In this document: one piece after another, positions 1 through 7,178 of the stretch
How positions within the stretch are numbered: the stretch's first letter is position 1
Layout of the letters: every line of letters starts with the position of its first letter
DNA from: Candidatus Micrarchaeia archaeon
GTDB taxonomy: Archaea > Micrarchaeota > Micrarchaeia > Anstonellales > JAHKLY01
Assembly (NCBI GenBank): GCA_041653315.1
Contig: JBAZFO010000033.1
Location: 1-12,233, forward strand
DNA length: 12,233 nucleotides
Direction: 5' to 3'
Notes under the pieces: model-generated
Seen by the model: only the letters and a program-made list of their open reading frames with translations
Databases searched by the model: none
Told to the model about the DNA's origin: nothing
Translations under genes and position numbers: made by a program

Positions 1-456
1 TTGTTTTTTTTCAAAATGGCTTACTATAAGGCCGGCAGGTAATCCAATTATGAAAGTCATTAATACAAAAAATCCTCTTGTTCCGTATATATTTGAGGGA
101 TGAAACATAGGAATTCCAAACCCTAAATCTATTGAAAATACTGGGATAATTATAGTAATAATCCAAATTATTATTGCATATACTGGAATAATAACTATCA
201 TAGGTTTTAAACTATTAAACATTGTTTGAGTCATTAAAGGTAATATTTCTTTTTGTTTTGCTTCTGCTTCTTTAATTTTTGCCTCATTTTTGTCTTTCAT
301 TGCTTGTCTTAATTGCTTGTTTATTTCATTCATTTTAGCCTGTATTTTCATAGTTTCTTTTCTTTTTCCAATTTTTCTATTTATAAATAAGGAAAATCCC
401 ATATAGCAACAAGCAATTATAGATATTATTATTGCGTTTATTATTATTTCATCCAT
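1..456 (-). CDS. EMC3/TMCO1-family (DUF106) membrane insertase, partial
   Basis: Likely archaeal YidC/Oxa1-superfamily protein that helps insert membrane proteins, working beside the SecY translocon. Direct translation from ATG at 456 gives 152 residues with no stop before the window edge, so the C-terminus is missing. Visible layout: a hydrophobic segment at about residues 4-24, a Lys/Glu/Gln-rich stretch at about 28-72 that looks like a cytosolic coiled coil, a second membrane segment at about 85-107 and a third at about 129-146. One N-terminal helix, a charged hairpin and then two further helices is the family architecture. The gene starts 12 bases after the adenylate kinase stop, with AAGGT upstream. 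In archaeal spc clusters this family follows secY and adkA, which supports the call. The name rests on topology and position rather than on a diagnostic motif. Confidence 0.85.
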   Translation of the reverse strand, partial: MDEIIINAIIISIIACCYMGFSLFINRKIGKRKETMKIQAKMNEINKQLRQAMKDKNEAKIKEAEAKQKEILPLMTQTMFNSLKPMIVIIPVYAIIIWIITIIIPVFSIDLGFGIPMFHPSNIYGTRGFFVLMTFIIGLPAGLIVSHFEKKQ

Positions 457-468
457 TTAATTACCTTC

Positions 469-1014
469 TTATTCTAAAATTTCTTTCATTCTTGGAACAG
501 CCGAACCAACTGGTCCGCTGTTATCTAACCAAACTATTTTAGCATTGCATCTTACTGCATATACTGCTAAAAATAATTTTGAAATTTCAACAACTTCATC
601 ACACTTTTTTTTATCAAGAAATTCTTCCCGTGTTCTTGATTTATCCTGTTTAATTCTTTGTTTTAATTCAGAATATGGAACATAAACAAATACTAGTGTT
701 TCTGGATTAAGAATTTCTAATGCTTCTTTATTTAATCCAGGATAATATCCTTTTGGTGTTGATACAACTGCATGTGTATCTAAAATTATTTTATCTTTAT
801 TTTTCATTGAAGCAATTTTTTTTGCTGCTTCCTTTTGAATTTTTATTTGTTTTTCATATTCTAATTTTCTTAACTGGTCTCTATTTTTAACAAAACCTTT
901 TTTTAATGCGATTTCAAACATTATTGTTCCATAGTTTATAATAATAAATTCTTTTGAAAATGGTTTTAATAAAGTTGATTTTCCACTTCCTGGAGTTCCA
1001 GTTATTATAATCAT
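469..1014 (-). CDS. adkA: Adenylate kinase, archaeal AdkA type
   Basis: Converts ATP + AMP to 2 ADP in the cytoplasm. The 181-residue protein opens with the P-loop GTPGSGKST at residues 6-14. It then shows the archaeal AdkA signatures YGTIMFE (28-34), RDQLRKL (45-51) and DTHAVVSTPKGYYPGL (79-94). It lacks the long bacterial zinc/LID insertion, as expected for AdkA at about 190 residues. From memory, the methanogen AdkA P-loop reads GVPGVGSTT without the lysine, whereas this copy has the standard GKST. ATG at 1014 is preceded by GGAGA six bases upstream. The gene follows secY by 14 bases and precedes the insertase gene. A general P-loop kinase is the alternative, but the AdkA motifs and the position argue against it. 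Confidence 0.93.
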   Translation of the reverse strand: MIIITGTPGSGKSTLLKPFSKEFIIINYGTIMFEIALKKGFVKNRDQLRKLEYEKQIKIQKEAAKKIASMKNKDKIILDTHAVVSTPKGYYPGLNKEALEILNPETLVFVYVPYSELKQRIKQDKSRTREEFLDKKKCDEVVEISKLFLAVYAVRCNAKIVWLDNSGPVGSAVPRMKEILE

Positions 1015-1028
1015 ATTATTTCTCCAAA

Positions 1029-2516
1029 TTAAATTCCAAAGATTTTTCCAAATCCTGGGTGTAAGTCAAACGCATTCATTGAAGTTAATTGTTCATGGAA
1101 TTTATTTAATATATTAACTGTTAGTAAAATACCAGTTCCAGTTCCTAATGCTCCTGTTAAATCTGCTAATACTGCGATTATACCTACAAATGCACTTCCT
1201 AATATAACAATTGTGGGTATATATTTATTTACTACACTTTCAATTGCTCTTGGGTCTCTTCTAAATCCAGGTATTTGGAAACCAGAAGATTGTAATTGAG
1301 AAGATACATCTTTAGCTCCCATTCCTGCTGTTTCAACCCAAAATTTACCAAATATTACACATAATATAATGAATATGATTGCATATAAAAATAAATGGAT
1401 TAATTCTGGAATATTAAATATAGGTGTTGAAGATGAAGCTATTAAAGCCCAATGTTCAAAAACACTTCTTCCAGTATATAAGGGATTTGGTGATAATCCA
1501 GTCGGAGTTATTAAATATAAAAATCCATCTTGTAAGCTTGGATAAAATTCTTCAATTCCTTGCATATTTGTTCCTTTTGGTATATTAACAACCCATGCTA
1601 TTGAACCTAATATATCCATTCCATTTGGCGTATCTCCTTGTGCATGTGCTGGAAGAACTGCAGCTAAGAATTGGATATTAAGAAGTAAAGCAGAAGTTAA
1701 AATAACAGGCAATACTGAAACATAAAGGAATTTAATAGGGAATCTTCCACCAACTCCTTTTGCCATTCCAAAAGATAAAGGAAGTTCTACTTTCATACCT
1801 TCTGCATAAACTACAATGATAAATACGATTATTGTAAAGTATAATGGAGTCATATAAAATATTGCATTTGGAATTGCATCTGCACCGCCTGCTTGTAATA
1901 TTGATAATACTCCATTTGGATTGTTAAATCCTAATAAACTTAATGCTCCAGATACAACTGTGAATGAAACATTTGCTGCAATAAATAAACTTATTCCAGA
2001 ACCAATTCCATATTTTGAAATTAATTCATCTAAGAATAATAATATTATTGAACCAAATGCGATTTGTAAAACAACAATTATTTGTATAAAAAAACTATCT
2101 GAGATTAAATCAATTCTTCCTAAAAATACGAACATAAACCCTTCAAAAATAGCTAATATTATTGCTAATAATTTTTGTACTCCAAAAAAAGTTTTTTTAT
2201 CTTCTGGGTCTTGCATATCAAAATGGAGTATCCCTGCCCCATTAAATAATTGTAAAAATATACTTGCTAATACGATTGGACCAATTCCAGTAGTAAGTAA
2301 AGTTCCAATATTAGAAGCAGTAATTACTTGTAAAAATTCTAATCCTTCAGTACTGCTTGTGTCTACTCCAAAAGCAGTCAAATTAGACATTATAAAAAAT
2401 AGACCTAATGCAAATGCAACCCACATTAATTTTTCCTTTAGACTTGATGGTCTTTCAGGATTTTTAATTTCAGGTAATAAATGTATTATTGGTTTTAAAA
2501 AATCAAGACTCGACAT
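1029..2516 (-). CDS. secY: Preprotein translocase subunit SecY (Sec61 alpha)
   Basis: Channel subunit of the SecYE-beta translocon in the cytoplasmic membrane. The 495-residue protein aligns by eye with Methanocaldococcus SecY along its length. Matching blocks include the amphipathic N-terminus, ITASNIGTLLTTGIGPIV (65-82, after TM1 and the plug), QIAFGSIILLFLDE (151-164), KYGIGSGISLFIAA (168-181), VVYAEGMKVELPL (235-247), FWVETAGM (392-399) and the C-terminal ALGTGTGILLTVNI (456-469). Methanocaldococcus SecY is about 436 residues. Most of the excess lies between residues about 285 and 370, in the external segment between TM7 and TM8. ATG at 2516 lies 14 bases inside the end of the uL15 gene, with GAGGTGA upstream, so the two genes are probably translationally coupled. 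Confidence 0.98.
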   Translation of the reverse strand: MSSLDFLKPIIHLLPEIKNPERPSSLKEKLMWVAFALGLFFIMSNLTAFGVDTSSTEGLEFLQVITASNIGTLLTTGIGPIVLASIFLQLFNGAGILHFDMQDPEDKKTFFGVQKLLAIILAIFEGFMFVFLGRIDLISDSFFIQIIVVLQIAFGSIILLFLDELISKYGIGSGISLFIAANVSFTVVSGALSLLGFNNPNGVLSILQAGGADAIPNAIFYMTPLYFTIIVFIIVVYAEGMKVELPLSFGMAKGVGGRFPIKFLYVSVLPVILTSALLLNIQFLAAVLPAHAQGDTPNGMDILGSIAWVVNIPKGTNMQGIEEFYPSLQDGFLYLITPTGLSPNPLYTGRSVFEHWALIASSSTPIFNIPELIHLFLYAIIFIILCVIFGKFWVETAGMGAKDVSSQLQSSGFQIPGFRRDPRAIESVVNKYIPTIVILGSAFVGIIAVLADLTGALGTGTGILLTVNILNKFHEQLTSMNAFDLHPGFGKIFGI

Positions 2517-2934
2517 CTGGTTTTTTCACCTCTTTTTTTAGTAATTCGGTTTTTCCTCCTACTGCTTCAATTTTTTGCTTTGCTTTTTCTGTAAAAGACA
2601 ATGCTTTTATATGTATCGGGAAATTTATTTTACCAGATCCGAGTATTTTTCCTTTAAATACATAAGTATCTTTAATTTTATTTTTTTCAATCATATTATT
2701 AATTTCAAAAATATTAATTGTTTTTACTGATTTATTTGTTGGTGTATCAAATCCTTTTTTATCTTTCATTCTTTGTTTTTTGTTCTTTGCACTTCTAGTC
2801 CATTCATGTTTATTCCAGCCTGCATTACCTATTCCACCTTTGTTTCCTTTACCTCTGCCTCTTTTAACATCTCCTCTTCCGTGTGTTCTTCCACCAAGAT
2901 ATTTTGAATTCTTTTTCTTTTTTCTTGTTAACAT
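2503..2934 (-). CDS. rpl15: Large-subunit ribosomal protein uL15
   Basis: Ribosomal protein of the large subunit that threads a basic Gly-rich arm into 23S rRNA. The 143-residue product is the usual archaeal size. Its N-terminus is a Lys/Arg run followed by a Gly/Arg-rich block (about residues 14-40, with GGRTHGRGD and GKGNKGGIG). The globular C-terminal half includes FKGKILGSGKI and ends in a Lys/Glu tail. ATG at 2934 has GGTGA upstream. The TGA stop lies 14 bases inside secY, the only large overlap in the window once starts are corrected. uL30 upstream and SecY downstream is the canonical order. Confidence 0.97.
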   Translation of the reverse strand: MLTRKKKKNSKYLGGRTHGRGDVKRGRGKGNKGGIGNAGWNKHEWTRSAKNKKQRMKDKKGFDTPTNKSVKTINIFEINNMIEKNKIKDTYVFKGKILGSGKINFPIHIKALSFTEKAKQKIEAVGGKTELLKKEVKKPDVES

Positions 2935-2951
2935 AAATATATCACCATTGA

Positions 2952-3380
2952 TTAAATCATTTTATTTATTAATTCATCTATATTAGGCCATTTACCTAAT
3001 GCACCTTTTGGATATGTTAATTTAACACTTTTATATCCTTTTTTTGGAGGTTTTAATCTGAAAACAGGTTTTATCCCTAATGTTTTTAAATCTGTTTTTC
3101 CATTTACAAATTTTTCTACAAAACTTGTGATGTCCTCATTTTCTATTTTTTTATCTCCAGATTTTCTTCCTCTTTTGGTAATTAATTTTTCAATCATTTT
3201 ATCACTTATAGGTCCGTATGCAACATAATCCTTACAGATTTTTAACATTCCTATATATGTTGGAGAGTCATCAATAATTACACAATGATTTGCTCTTGTT
3301 AAATTTAATTTTTCCATTGTATTTTTTATTTTAGGTTTTATTCCCCACATTCCTCTTACTTTAATTATAGCTAATTTCAT
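2952..3380 (-). CDS. rpl30: Large-subunit ribosomal protein uL30 (archaeal long form)
   Basis: Large-subunit protein. At 142 residues it is the long archaeal/eukaryotic version rather than the bacterial one of about 60. The uL30 core is at the N-terminus (AIIKVRGMWGIKPKI, then TMEKLNLTRANHCVIID). An archaeal C-terminal extension follows with KRGRKSGDKK (about 109-118) and a basic RLKPPKKGYKSVKL stretch ending in KGALG. ATG at 3380 lies six bases after AGGTGT, which itself overlaps the TAG stop of uS5. The 17-base gap to uL15 is among the longest in the window. Confidence 0.96.
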   Translation of the reverse strand: MKLAIIKVRGMWGIKPKIKNTMEKLNLTRANHCVIIDDSPTYIGMLKICKDYVAYGPISDKMIEKLITKRGRKSGDKKIENEDITSFVEKFVNGKTDLKTLGIKPVFRLKPPKKGYKSVKLTYPKGALGKWPNIDELINKMI

Positions 3381-3390
3381 TATTATACAC

Positions 3391-4029
3391 CTATGTTTTT
3401 ATATGATTAAGATTATCTAATGCCTTTATTGTTGCTGATGCAGTATTGTATAAGTTTGCTGTACTTCCTCTTGCTGAACTTGATATATCATTTATTCCAG
3501 CATATTCTAAAACTTTTCTGATAACTGCATTTGCTACTAATCCAATTCCTCTTGGACCAGGAACTAATTCAACGCTTACACTGCTTACTTTTCCTTTAGT
3601 TTTAAATGGTATTGAATGATTTTTTCCACATGCGCATTCCCATGAGCCGCATCCTTTTTTTACTGAAATAATATTTTTTTTAGCATCTTTAACTGCAGAT
3701 TCAATTGCTGGTTTTACTTCTTCACTTTTTCCTGTTCCAATACCAACGTGTCCTTTTTTATCTCCAATTAATACTACAACTCTAAATGTCATTTTTCTTC
3801 CGCAATCTGTCATTCTTGTTGTATTTCTTATTTCAATAACTTCATATTCTAAATCTGGAATTAAATAATCAACAATTTCAGTTTCTAATATTGGTTTTCC
3901 TTGATTAAAAATTTCTTCTAAAGTGGTTATTTTACCTTCTTTTACATTTATACCTATTCTTGTTTTTGGATCCCATGCCCCTATATCTTGTACTGCTGGT
4001 GATGGTTTTCCACTAATTCTTCTCCTCAT
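3391..4029 (-). CDS. rps5: Small-subunit ribosomal protein uS5
   Basis: Small-subunit protein of the mRNA entry and decoding region. The 212-residue product has an N-terminal archaeal extension and a double-stranded-RNA-binding-like domain (about 58-125, with GHVGIGTGKSEEVKPAIESA). An archaeal/eukaryotic-type Cys-rich loop, CGSWECACG, sits at 127-135. The C-terminal domain carries VPGPRGIGLVANAV (156-169) and SSARGST (184-190). ATG at 4029 overlaps the uL18 stop as ATGA, and AGGTGG lies upstream inside uL18, so the pair looks translationally coupled. The TAG stop forms the start of the uL30 ribosome-binding site. Confidence 0.98.
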   Translation of the reverse strand: MRRRISGKPSPAVQDIGAWDPKTRIGINVKEGKITTLEEIFNQGKPILETEIVDYLIPDLEYEVIEIRNTTRMTDCGRKMTFRVVVLIGDKKGHVGIGTGKSEEVKPAIESAVKDAKKNIISVKKGCGSWECACGKNHSIPFKTKGKVSSVSVELVPGPRGIGLVANAVIRKVLEYAGINDISSSARGSTANLYNTASATIKALDNLNHIKT

Positions 4030-4619
4030 TCATTACCACCTTTTTTGAATTTTTCTTTTGTTTGTTCGAAGGTTTTTGAAATTTCCTCAGGTTTAATATT
4101 CATTTTAATATAAGAAGAAAATATTTGTTTATATTTATTTTCATCTTTTTCTTTTAATGTTTTTGCATAATTTTCAATATGCATTCCTTTAATTCTTTCT
4201 TTAATTATTTTTTCTTTTCCTAATTCTGTTTTTAATCCTGCATCTATTGCTCCTTGTGCCCCAACAAAAACAATTGCTCCTTTTGATGGAGTTGTCATTC
4301 CAATATCAAGTACAAAATCAGTTATACCTTTTTCTTTTGCTCTTAATGCACATAAAAATGAAGTTAAATATGCCGTTGGTGAATTTCTTTTTGGATTCCA
4401 ACCATATTTTTTAAGCTCATTTGAATTTACAGCTGTTATAATTTTATCTCCTTTTGCATCAAAAGTTATGAATTGAGCTTCTATTGTTTTATTCGAAGTT
4501 CTTATAACTAATCTTGGAATTTTACTTTTAATTAATGCAAGTCTTTTTTTGTAATTAGTTACTTTGTTTCTTCTCCTTTTAAAAGGAACATAATATGTTG
4601 GTCCTGTTGCTTTACCCAT
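4026..4619 (-). CDS. rpl18: Large-subunit ribosomal protein uL18
   Basis: 5S rRNA-binding protein of the central protuberance. The 197-residue length fits the archaeal/eukaryotic form, which is much longer than bacterial L18 at about 115. Supporting blocks are the basic N-terminus with FKRRRNKVTNYKKRLALIKS (14-33), then PRLVIRTSNKTIEAQ (35-49) and the LDIGMTTPSKGAIVFVGAQGAIDAGL region (103-128). ATG at 4619 has AGGTGAAATATT immediately upstream. The gene ends in an ATGA overlap with uS5 and follows eL19 by 12 bases. Confidence 0.97.
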   Translation of the reverse strand: MGKATGPTYYVPFKRRRNKVTNYKKRLALIKSKIPRLVIRTSNKTIEAQFITFDAKGDKIITAVNSNELKKYGWNPKRNSPTAYLTSFLCALRAKEKGITDFVLDIGMTTPSKGAIVFVGAQGAIDAGLKTELGKEKIIKERIKGMHIENYAKTLKEKDENKYKQIFSSYIKMNIKPEEISKTFEQTKEKFKKGGNE

Positions 4620-4631
4620 AATATTTCACCT

Positions 4632-5201
4632 TTATTTTTTCTCATTTACTTTTTGTTCTTTTTTTTCAATTGCTTTTTCTTCCTTTGTTTTTTTCTTAAT
4701 TTTTATTACTTTTGGTCTTCCTTCTTTTATTTTCTTAGTAAGTTCAAGTAAATCTATTTTTTCTTTTGTTAAACTATTATCATTGATATAATGTATTAAA
4801 GAATTTTTATTTTTGAAAAATCCTCCCTTAATTTTATAGTACATATTTTTTCTAGCATCTGATTCAATTAAATTATTTTTAGACAAATATGATAATATTT
4901 CTCTTTGAATTCTTGATTTTGCCATCCATTGTTTTTTAGGCATTTTTTTAACTCTTCCCTTTCTTTTACCAATTCCTTTTTGTCTTCCTTTTTTCTTTTG
5001 TTTTTGTCTTGCTTTTGCACCAGCTCTTGAAACACCTTGTTTTTTTGTTTTATATACAATTCCATCTTTAATTAAGGCTCTAACATCATCTCTTGTTAAT
5101 GCTTCTTTTACTTTTGAAGTCTCATCTGGTTTTATTTTTACTTTGTTTTCTCCTGAATGAAGCAATTCTGATGCTATTCTTCTTATAGTTTTAATCGACA
5201 T
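4632..5201 (-). CDS. rpl19e: Large-subunit ribosomal protein eL19, with long C-terminal tail
   Basis: Archaeal/eukaryotic large-subunit protein. The family core is clear: LKTIRR-like IKTIRRIASELL at the start, the basic hinge GAKARQKQKKKGRQKGIGKRKG (61-82), KQWMAKSRIQREIL (90-103) and a C-terminal YYKIKGGFFKNKNSL block (121-135). At 189 residues it exceeds the usual archaeal length of about 150. The extra 35-40 residues form a Lys/Glu-rich tail from about residue 158, probably disordered and rRNA-facing. ATG at 5201 is set by AGGTGA five bases upstream; that site includes the TAG stop of eL32. Confidence 0.97.
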   Translation of the reverse strand: MSIKTIRRIASELLHSGENKVKIKPDETSKVKEALTRDDVRALIKDGIVYKTKKQGVSRAGAKARQKQKKKGRQKGIGKRKGRVKKMPKKQWMAKSRIQREILSYLSKNNLIESDARKNMYYKIKGGFFKNKNSLIHYINDNSLTKEKIDLLELTKKIKEGRPKVIKIKKKTKEEKAIEKKEQKVNEKK

Positions 5202-5210
5202 TTATTTCAC

Positions 5211-5567
5211 CTAATTTAATACTTTTATTCCTTTTTCTTTTGCTATTTTTTTTATTTTTATTCTTTTTAATTCTCCAACTTTTCCACCAATTCTTATGGC
5301 TATATCTTTACTTGCGTTTTCTACTTCTTTAATATTATTTATTATAATTTCTTTTAATCCACATGGATGAACACCATATACTGTTTTTGAGTTTTTGTAT
5401 CCAATAGTTGGCCATTTTCCTGCTTGATTAAGTCTTTGTCTTTGTTTATTTCCCTGACCGCTTGGTTTTTTCCATTTATCAGCTAACCTAGATCTTTTAG
5501 ATCTGTCTACATTAGGTCTTTTGAATCTTGGATGTCCTTTTTTCTTTTTTCTAATTTCTTCTGTCAT
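5211..5567 (-). CDS. rpl32e: Large-subunit ribosomal protein eL32
   Basis: Archaeal/eukaryotic large-subunit protein. The 118-residue product shows the eL32 core: HPRFKRPNVDRSKRSRLADKW (about 12-32), KWPTIGYKNSKTVYGVHPCGLKE (51-73) and a C-terminal IRIGGKVGELKR. The frame can be read three codons further upstream from GTG at 5576, but that GTG lies inside GAGTGA, which has ideal spacing to ATG at 5567. The ATG start is therefore chosen. The GAGTGA also contains the TGA stop of uL6. Five bases separate that stop from the ATG. Confidence 0.96.
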   Translation of the reverse strand: MTEEIRKKKKGHPRFKRPNVDRSKRSRLADKWKKPSGQGNKQRQRLNQAGKWPTIGYKNSKTVYGVHPCGLKEIIINNIKEVENASKDIAIRIGGKVGELKRIKIKKIAKEKGIKVLN

Positions 5568-5572
5568 AAAAA

Positions 5573-5578
5573 TCACTC
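5573..5578 (-). promoter_or_regulatory. Ribosome-binding site of eL32 containing the uL6 stop
   Basis: GAGTGA includes the uL6 TGA stop and lies five bases before ATG 5567. It is a one-base variant of the GGTGA consensus. The in-frame GTG at 5576 falls inside it and is rejected as a start. Confidence 0.75.
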
Positions 5579-6076
5579 AATTTTTGGATAAATACCATCT
5601 TGGAATACCCTTGGATCCAAGTTTCTGATTTTTGTTTTTGTTATTAAGTTTGCAGCTGTTTGCCCTACTGCTTCTTTGTCTATTCCTTTAATAATAATAT
5701 CCTGTCCTTTAATTTCTATTGAACTATTTTTTACAATTTTAGCAAATCTTGGATTTTTTTCTCCTATAAAATTTTTAATTTCTAATTTATTATTTTTTAT
5801 TGCTAATGTAATTGGAAAATGTGAAAATACAACTTTCATATGTTTTTCATATCCGTCTTTTACCCCAATAAACATATTATTTATATGAGATTTGATTGTT
5901 CTTGCTAAAGCAAGTTTTTTCCCAGTTATAATTACTTGATTTTCTTTTTTCTCAATTGTTAATTCATGTGTTTTAAATGTTCTTGTTAACTCTCCTTTTG
6001 GTCCTTTAGTAGTAATTTGCATTCCATTTATTTCAATGGTAATTCCTTGTGGTATCTCTATTTTTTCTTCAACCAT
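5573..6076 (-). CDS. rpl6: Large-subunit ribosomal protein uL6
   Basis: Large-subunit protein near the factor-binding site. The 167-residue product has the two tandem uL6 half-domains. The first begins IEIPQGITIEINGMQITTKGPKGEL. The second contains HFPITLAIKNNKLEIKNFIGEK (about 85-106) and ends with the archaeal signature NLDPRVFQDGIYPK. A frame-consistent GTG at 6085 belongs to the AGGTGT ribosome-binding site, so ATG at 6076, five bases after it, is taken as the start. The TAG stop of uS8 overlaps the same site. Confidence 0.96.
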   Translation of the reverse strand: MVEEKIEIPQGITIEINGMQITTKGPKGELTRTFKTHELTIEKKENQVIITGKKLALARTIKSHINNMFIGVKDGYEKHMKVVFSHFPITLAIKNNKLEIKNFIGEKNPRFAKIVKNSSIEIKGQDIIIKGIDKEAVGQTAANLITKTKIRNLDPRVFQDGIYPKIE

Positions 6077-6085
6077 ATAAAACAC

Positions 6086-6472
6086 CTAATAAATATATGC
6101 TATAAGTCTTCCACCTACTGCATTTTCTTTTGCTTGTTTGTTGGTCATTAATCCTTTTGGTGTTGATGTTATTAATAAACCAAAACCAATTGCTGGGATA
6201 TATTGTTGTTCCCATTTAGACCATTCATCTTTTTTAACTGGAAATCTTGGTTTTATTGCCGAACATTTATTTATTTTACCAATTAATTCGACTTTATATA
6301 ATCTTGCGTGGCCTTCTTCAAATAATTCGTATGCTCCGATATATTTATTTTCTTGTAATATTTTTAATATCTCTTTCATTAATTTGGATGCTTGGATTAT
6401 GCATTCTTTTTTTCCAACTTGTTCATGAGTTTTCATCCTATTTAATGAATCTGCCACTGTATCATTAACCAT
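6086..6472 (-). CDS. rps8: Small-subunit ribosomal protein uS8
   Basis: Primary 16S rRNA-binding protein of the small-subunit platform, and the known autoregulator of the spc operon in E. coli. The 128-residue product matches the archaeal length. It starts NDTVADSLNRMKTHEQVGK, as archaeal S8 does, and ends with the rRNA-contacting STPKGLMTNKQAKE (103-116) followed by VGGRLIAYIY. ATG at 6472 is preceded by AGGTGA four bases upstream, fused to the TAG stop of uS14. No S8-binding-like hairpin was identified by eye in the neighbouring genes, so autoregulation cannot be claimed here. Confidence 0.97.
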   Translation of the reverse strand: MVNDTVADSLNRMKTHEQVGKKECIIQASKLMKEILKILQENKYIGAYELFEEGHARLYKVELIGKINKCSAIKPRFPVKKDEWSKWEQQYIPAIGFGLLITSTPKGLMTNKQAKENAVGGRLIAYIY

Positions 6473-6480
6473 TCAATCAC

Positions 6481-6663
6481 CTAATATTTCCTAAAGCCAA
6501 TATCTTCGGCCATTTCTCTAAAGCATTTTCTACATAATTGTAATTTATAAGAATGTATAACACTTCTTGTTGAACCGCAAATTTTACACTTTGCATCATT
6601 TTTTCCTTTAAATTTTTCTTCATATGAAATTCCTTTCATATTTTTCTTTTTCTTTTCTGCCAT
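6481..6663 (-). CDS. rps14: Small-subunit ribosomal protein uS14, zinc-binding
   Basis: Small-subunit head protein. The 60-residue product carries the zinc ribbon CxxC-x14-CxxC (Cys 26, 29, 44, 47) and the family ending EDIGFRKY. Starting four codons upstream at ATG 6675 would leave only a TAATG overlap with uL5. ATG at 6663 instead lies five bases after GGTGT and gives the usual archaeal N-terminus (MAEKKKK), so it is preferred. The TAG stop forms the first bases of the uS8 ribosome-binding site. Confidence 0.96.
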   Translation of the reverse strand: MAEKKKKNMKGISYEEKFKGKNDAKCKICGSTRSVIHSYKLQLCRKCFREMAEDIGFRKY

Positions 6664-6668
6664 AATAA

Positions 6669-6673
6669 ACACC
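6669..6673 (-). promoter_or_regulatory. Ribosome-binding site of uS14 fixing the inner ATG
   Basis: GGTGT lies five bases upstream of ATG 6663 and directly after the alternative ATG 6675, so it supports the 60-residue uS14. Confidence 0.8.
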
Positions 6674-6674
6674 A

Positions 6675-7178
6675 TTAAAATATTTCTATTTCAAATTTAT
6701 TTTTTATAAAATTCATTGATTCTTCTTTTGTTATCTTATGTTTTTTACCAATTTTTGTTTTTTTAATTCTTCTTTTTGCTACTCTTTCTCCTTTTCTCTT
6801 TAAAGTTACACAAACATCAAAACCAATGATTCCAATACTTGGATCATATTTTAATCCAGGATAATCAATATATTCTTTAACTCCAAATGCAAAGTTTCCA
6901 AATTTATCAATTGATTTTTTTGATAATCTACTTTCACTTGCTTTTAGAGATTTTTTTAATATATCTAATGCTGTTTCTCCTCTTAAAGTTACTTTAACTC
7001 CAATTGGGTCTCCTTTTTTAATATGGAATACGGGATTTCTTGTTTGGGATAAAGTTTTGATTGCTTTTCTTCCGCTAATTCTTTCAAGTAGTATTTTTGC
7101 ATTCTCTAATTTTTGGCCACCTTCCCCAGCACCAATATTTAGAGTTACCTTTTCTACAAGTATTTCTTTCATATCCAT
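6675..7178 (-). CDS. rpl5: Large-subunit ribosomal protein uL5
   Basis: 5S rRNA-binding protein of the central protuberance that contacts the P-site tRNA. The 167-residue product shows NIGAGEGG (14-21), SQTRNPVFHIKKGDPIGVKVTLRG (44-67), FGVKEYIDYPGLKYDPSIGIIGFDV and a basic end typical of archaeal L5. ATG at 7178 overlaps the eS4 stop as TAATG, and GGGTGA lies seven bases upstream within eS4. A second ATG two codons in (7172) is possible but further from the ribosome-binding site. Confidence 0.97.
   Translation of the reverse strand: MDMKEILVEKVTLNIGAGEGGQKLENAKILLERISGRKAIKTLSQTRNPVFHIKKGDPIGVKVTLRGETALDILKKSLKASESRLSKKSIDKFGNFAFGVKEYIDYPGLKYDPSIGIIGFDVCVTLKRKGERVAKRRIKKTKIGKKHKITKEESMNFIKNKFEIEIF

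Noticed and set aside
1921..2541. A 206-residue open frame on the plus strand opposite secY
   Set aside because: It is antisense to a clear SecY gene, has no GGTGA-type site or recognisable domain, and its Asn/Ile/Lys-rich composition is what an AT-rich antisense frame gives.
4868..5065. A 65-residue minus-strand frame within eL19
   Set aside because: It overlaps the conserved basic part of eL19 in another frame and is a Lys-rich shadow with no family features.
6086..7178. An uS8-binding autoregulatory hairpin near uL5/uS14/uS8, as in the E. coli spc operon
   Set aside because: No convincing helix with the S8-site features could be picked out by eye in this AT-rich coding sequence.
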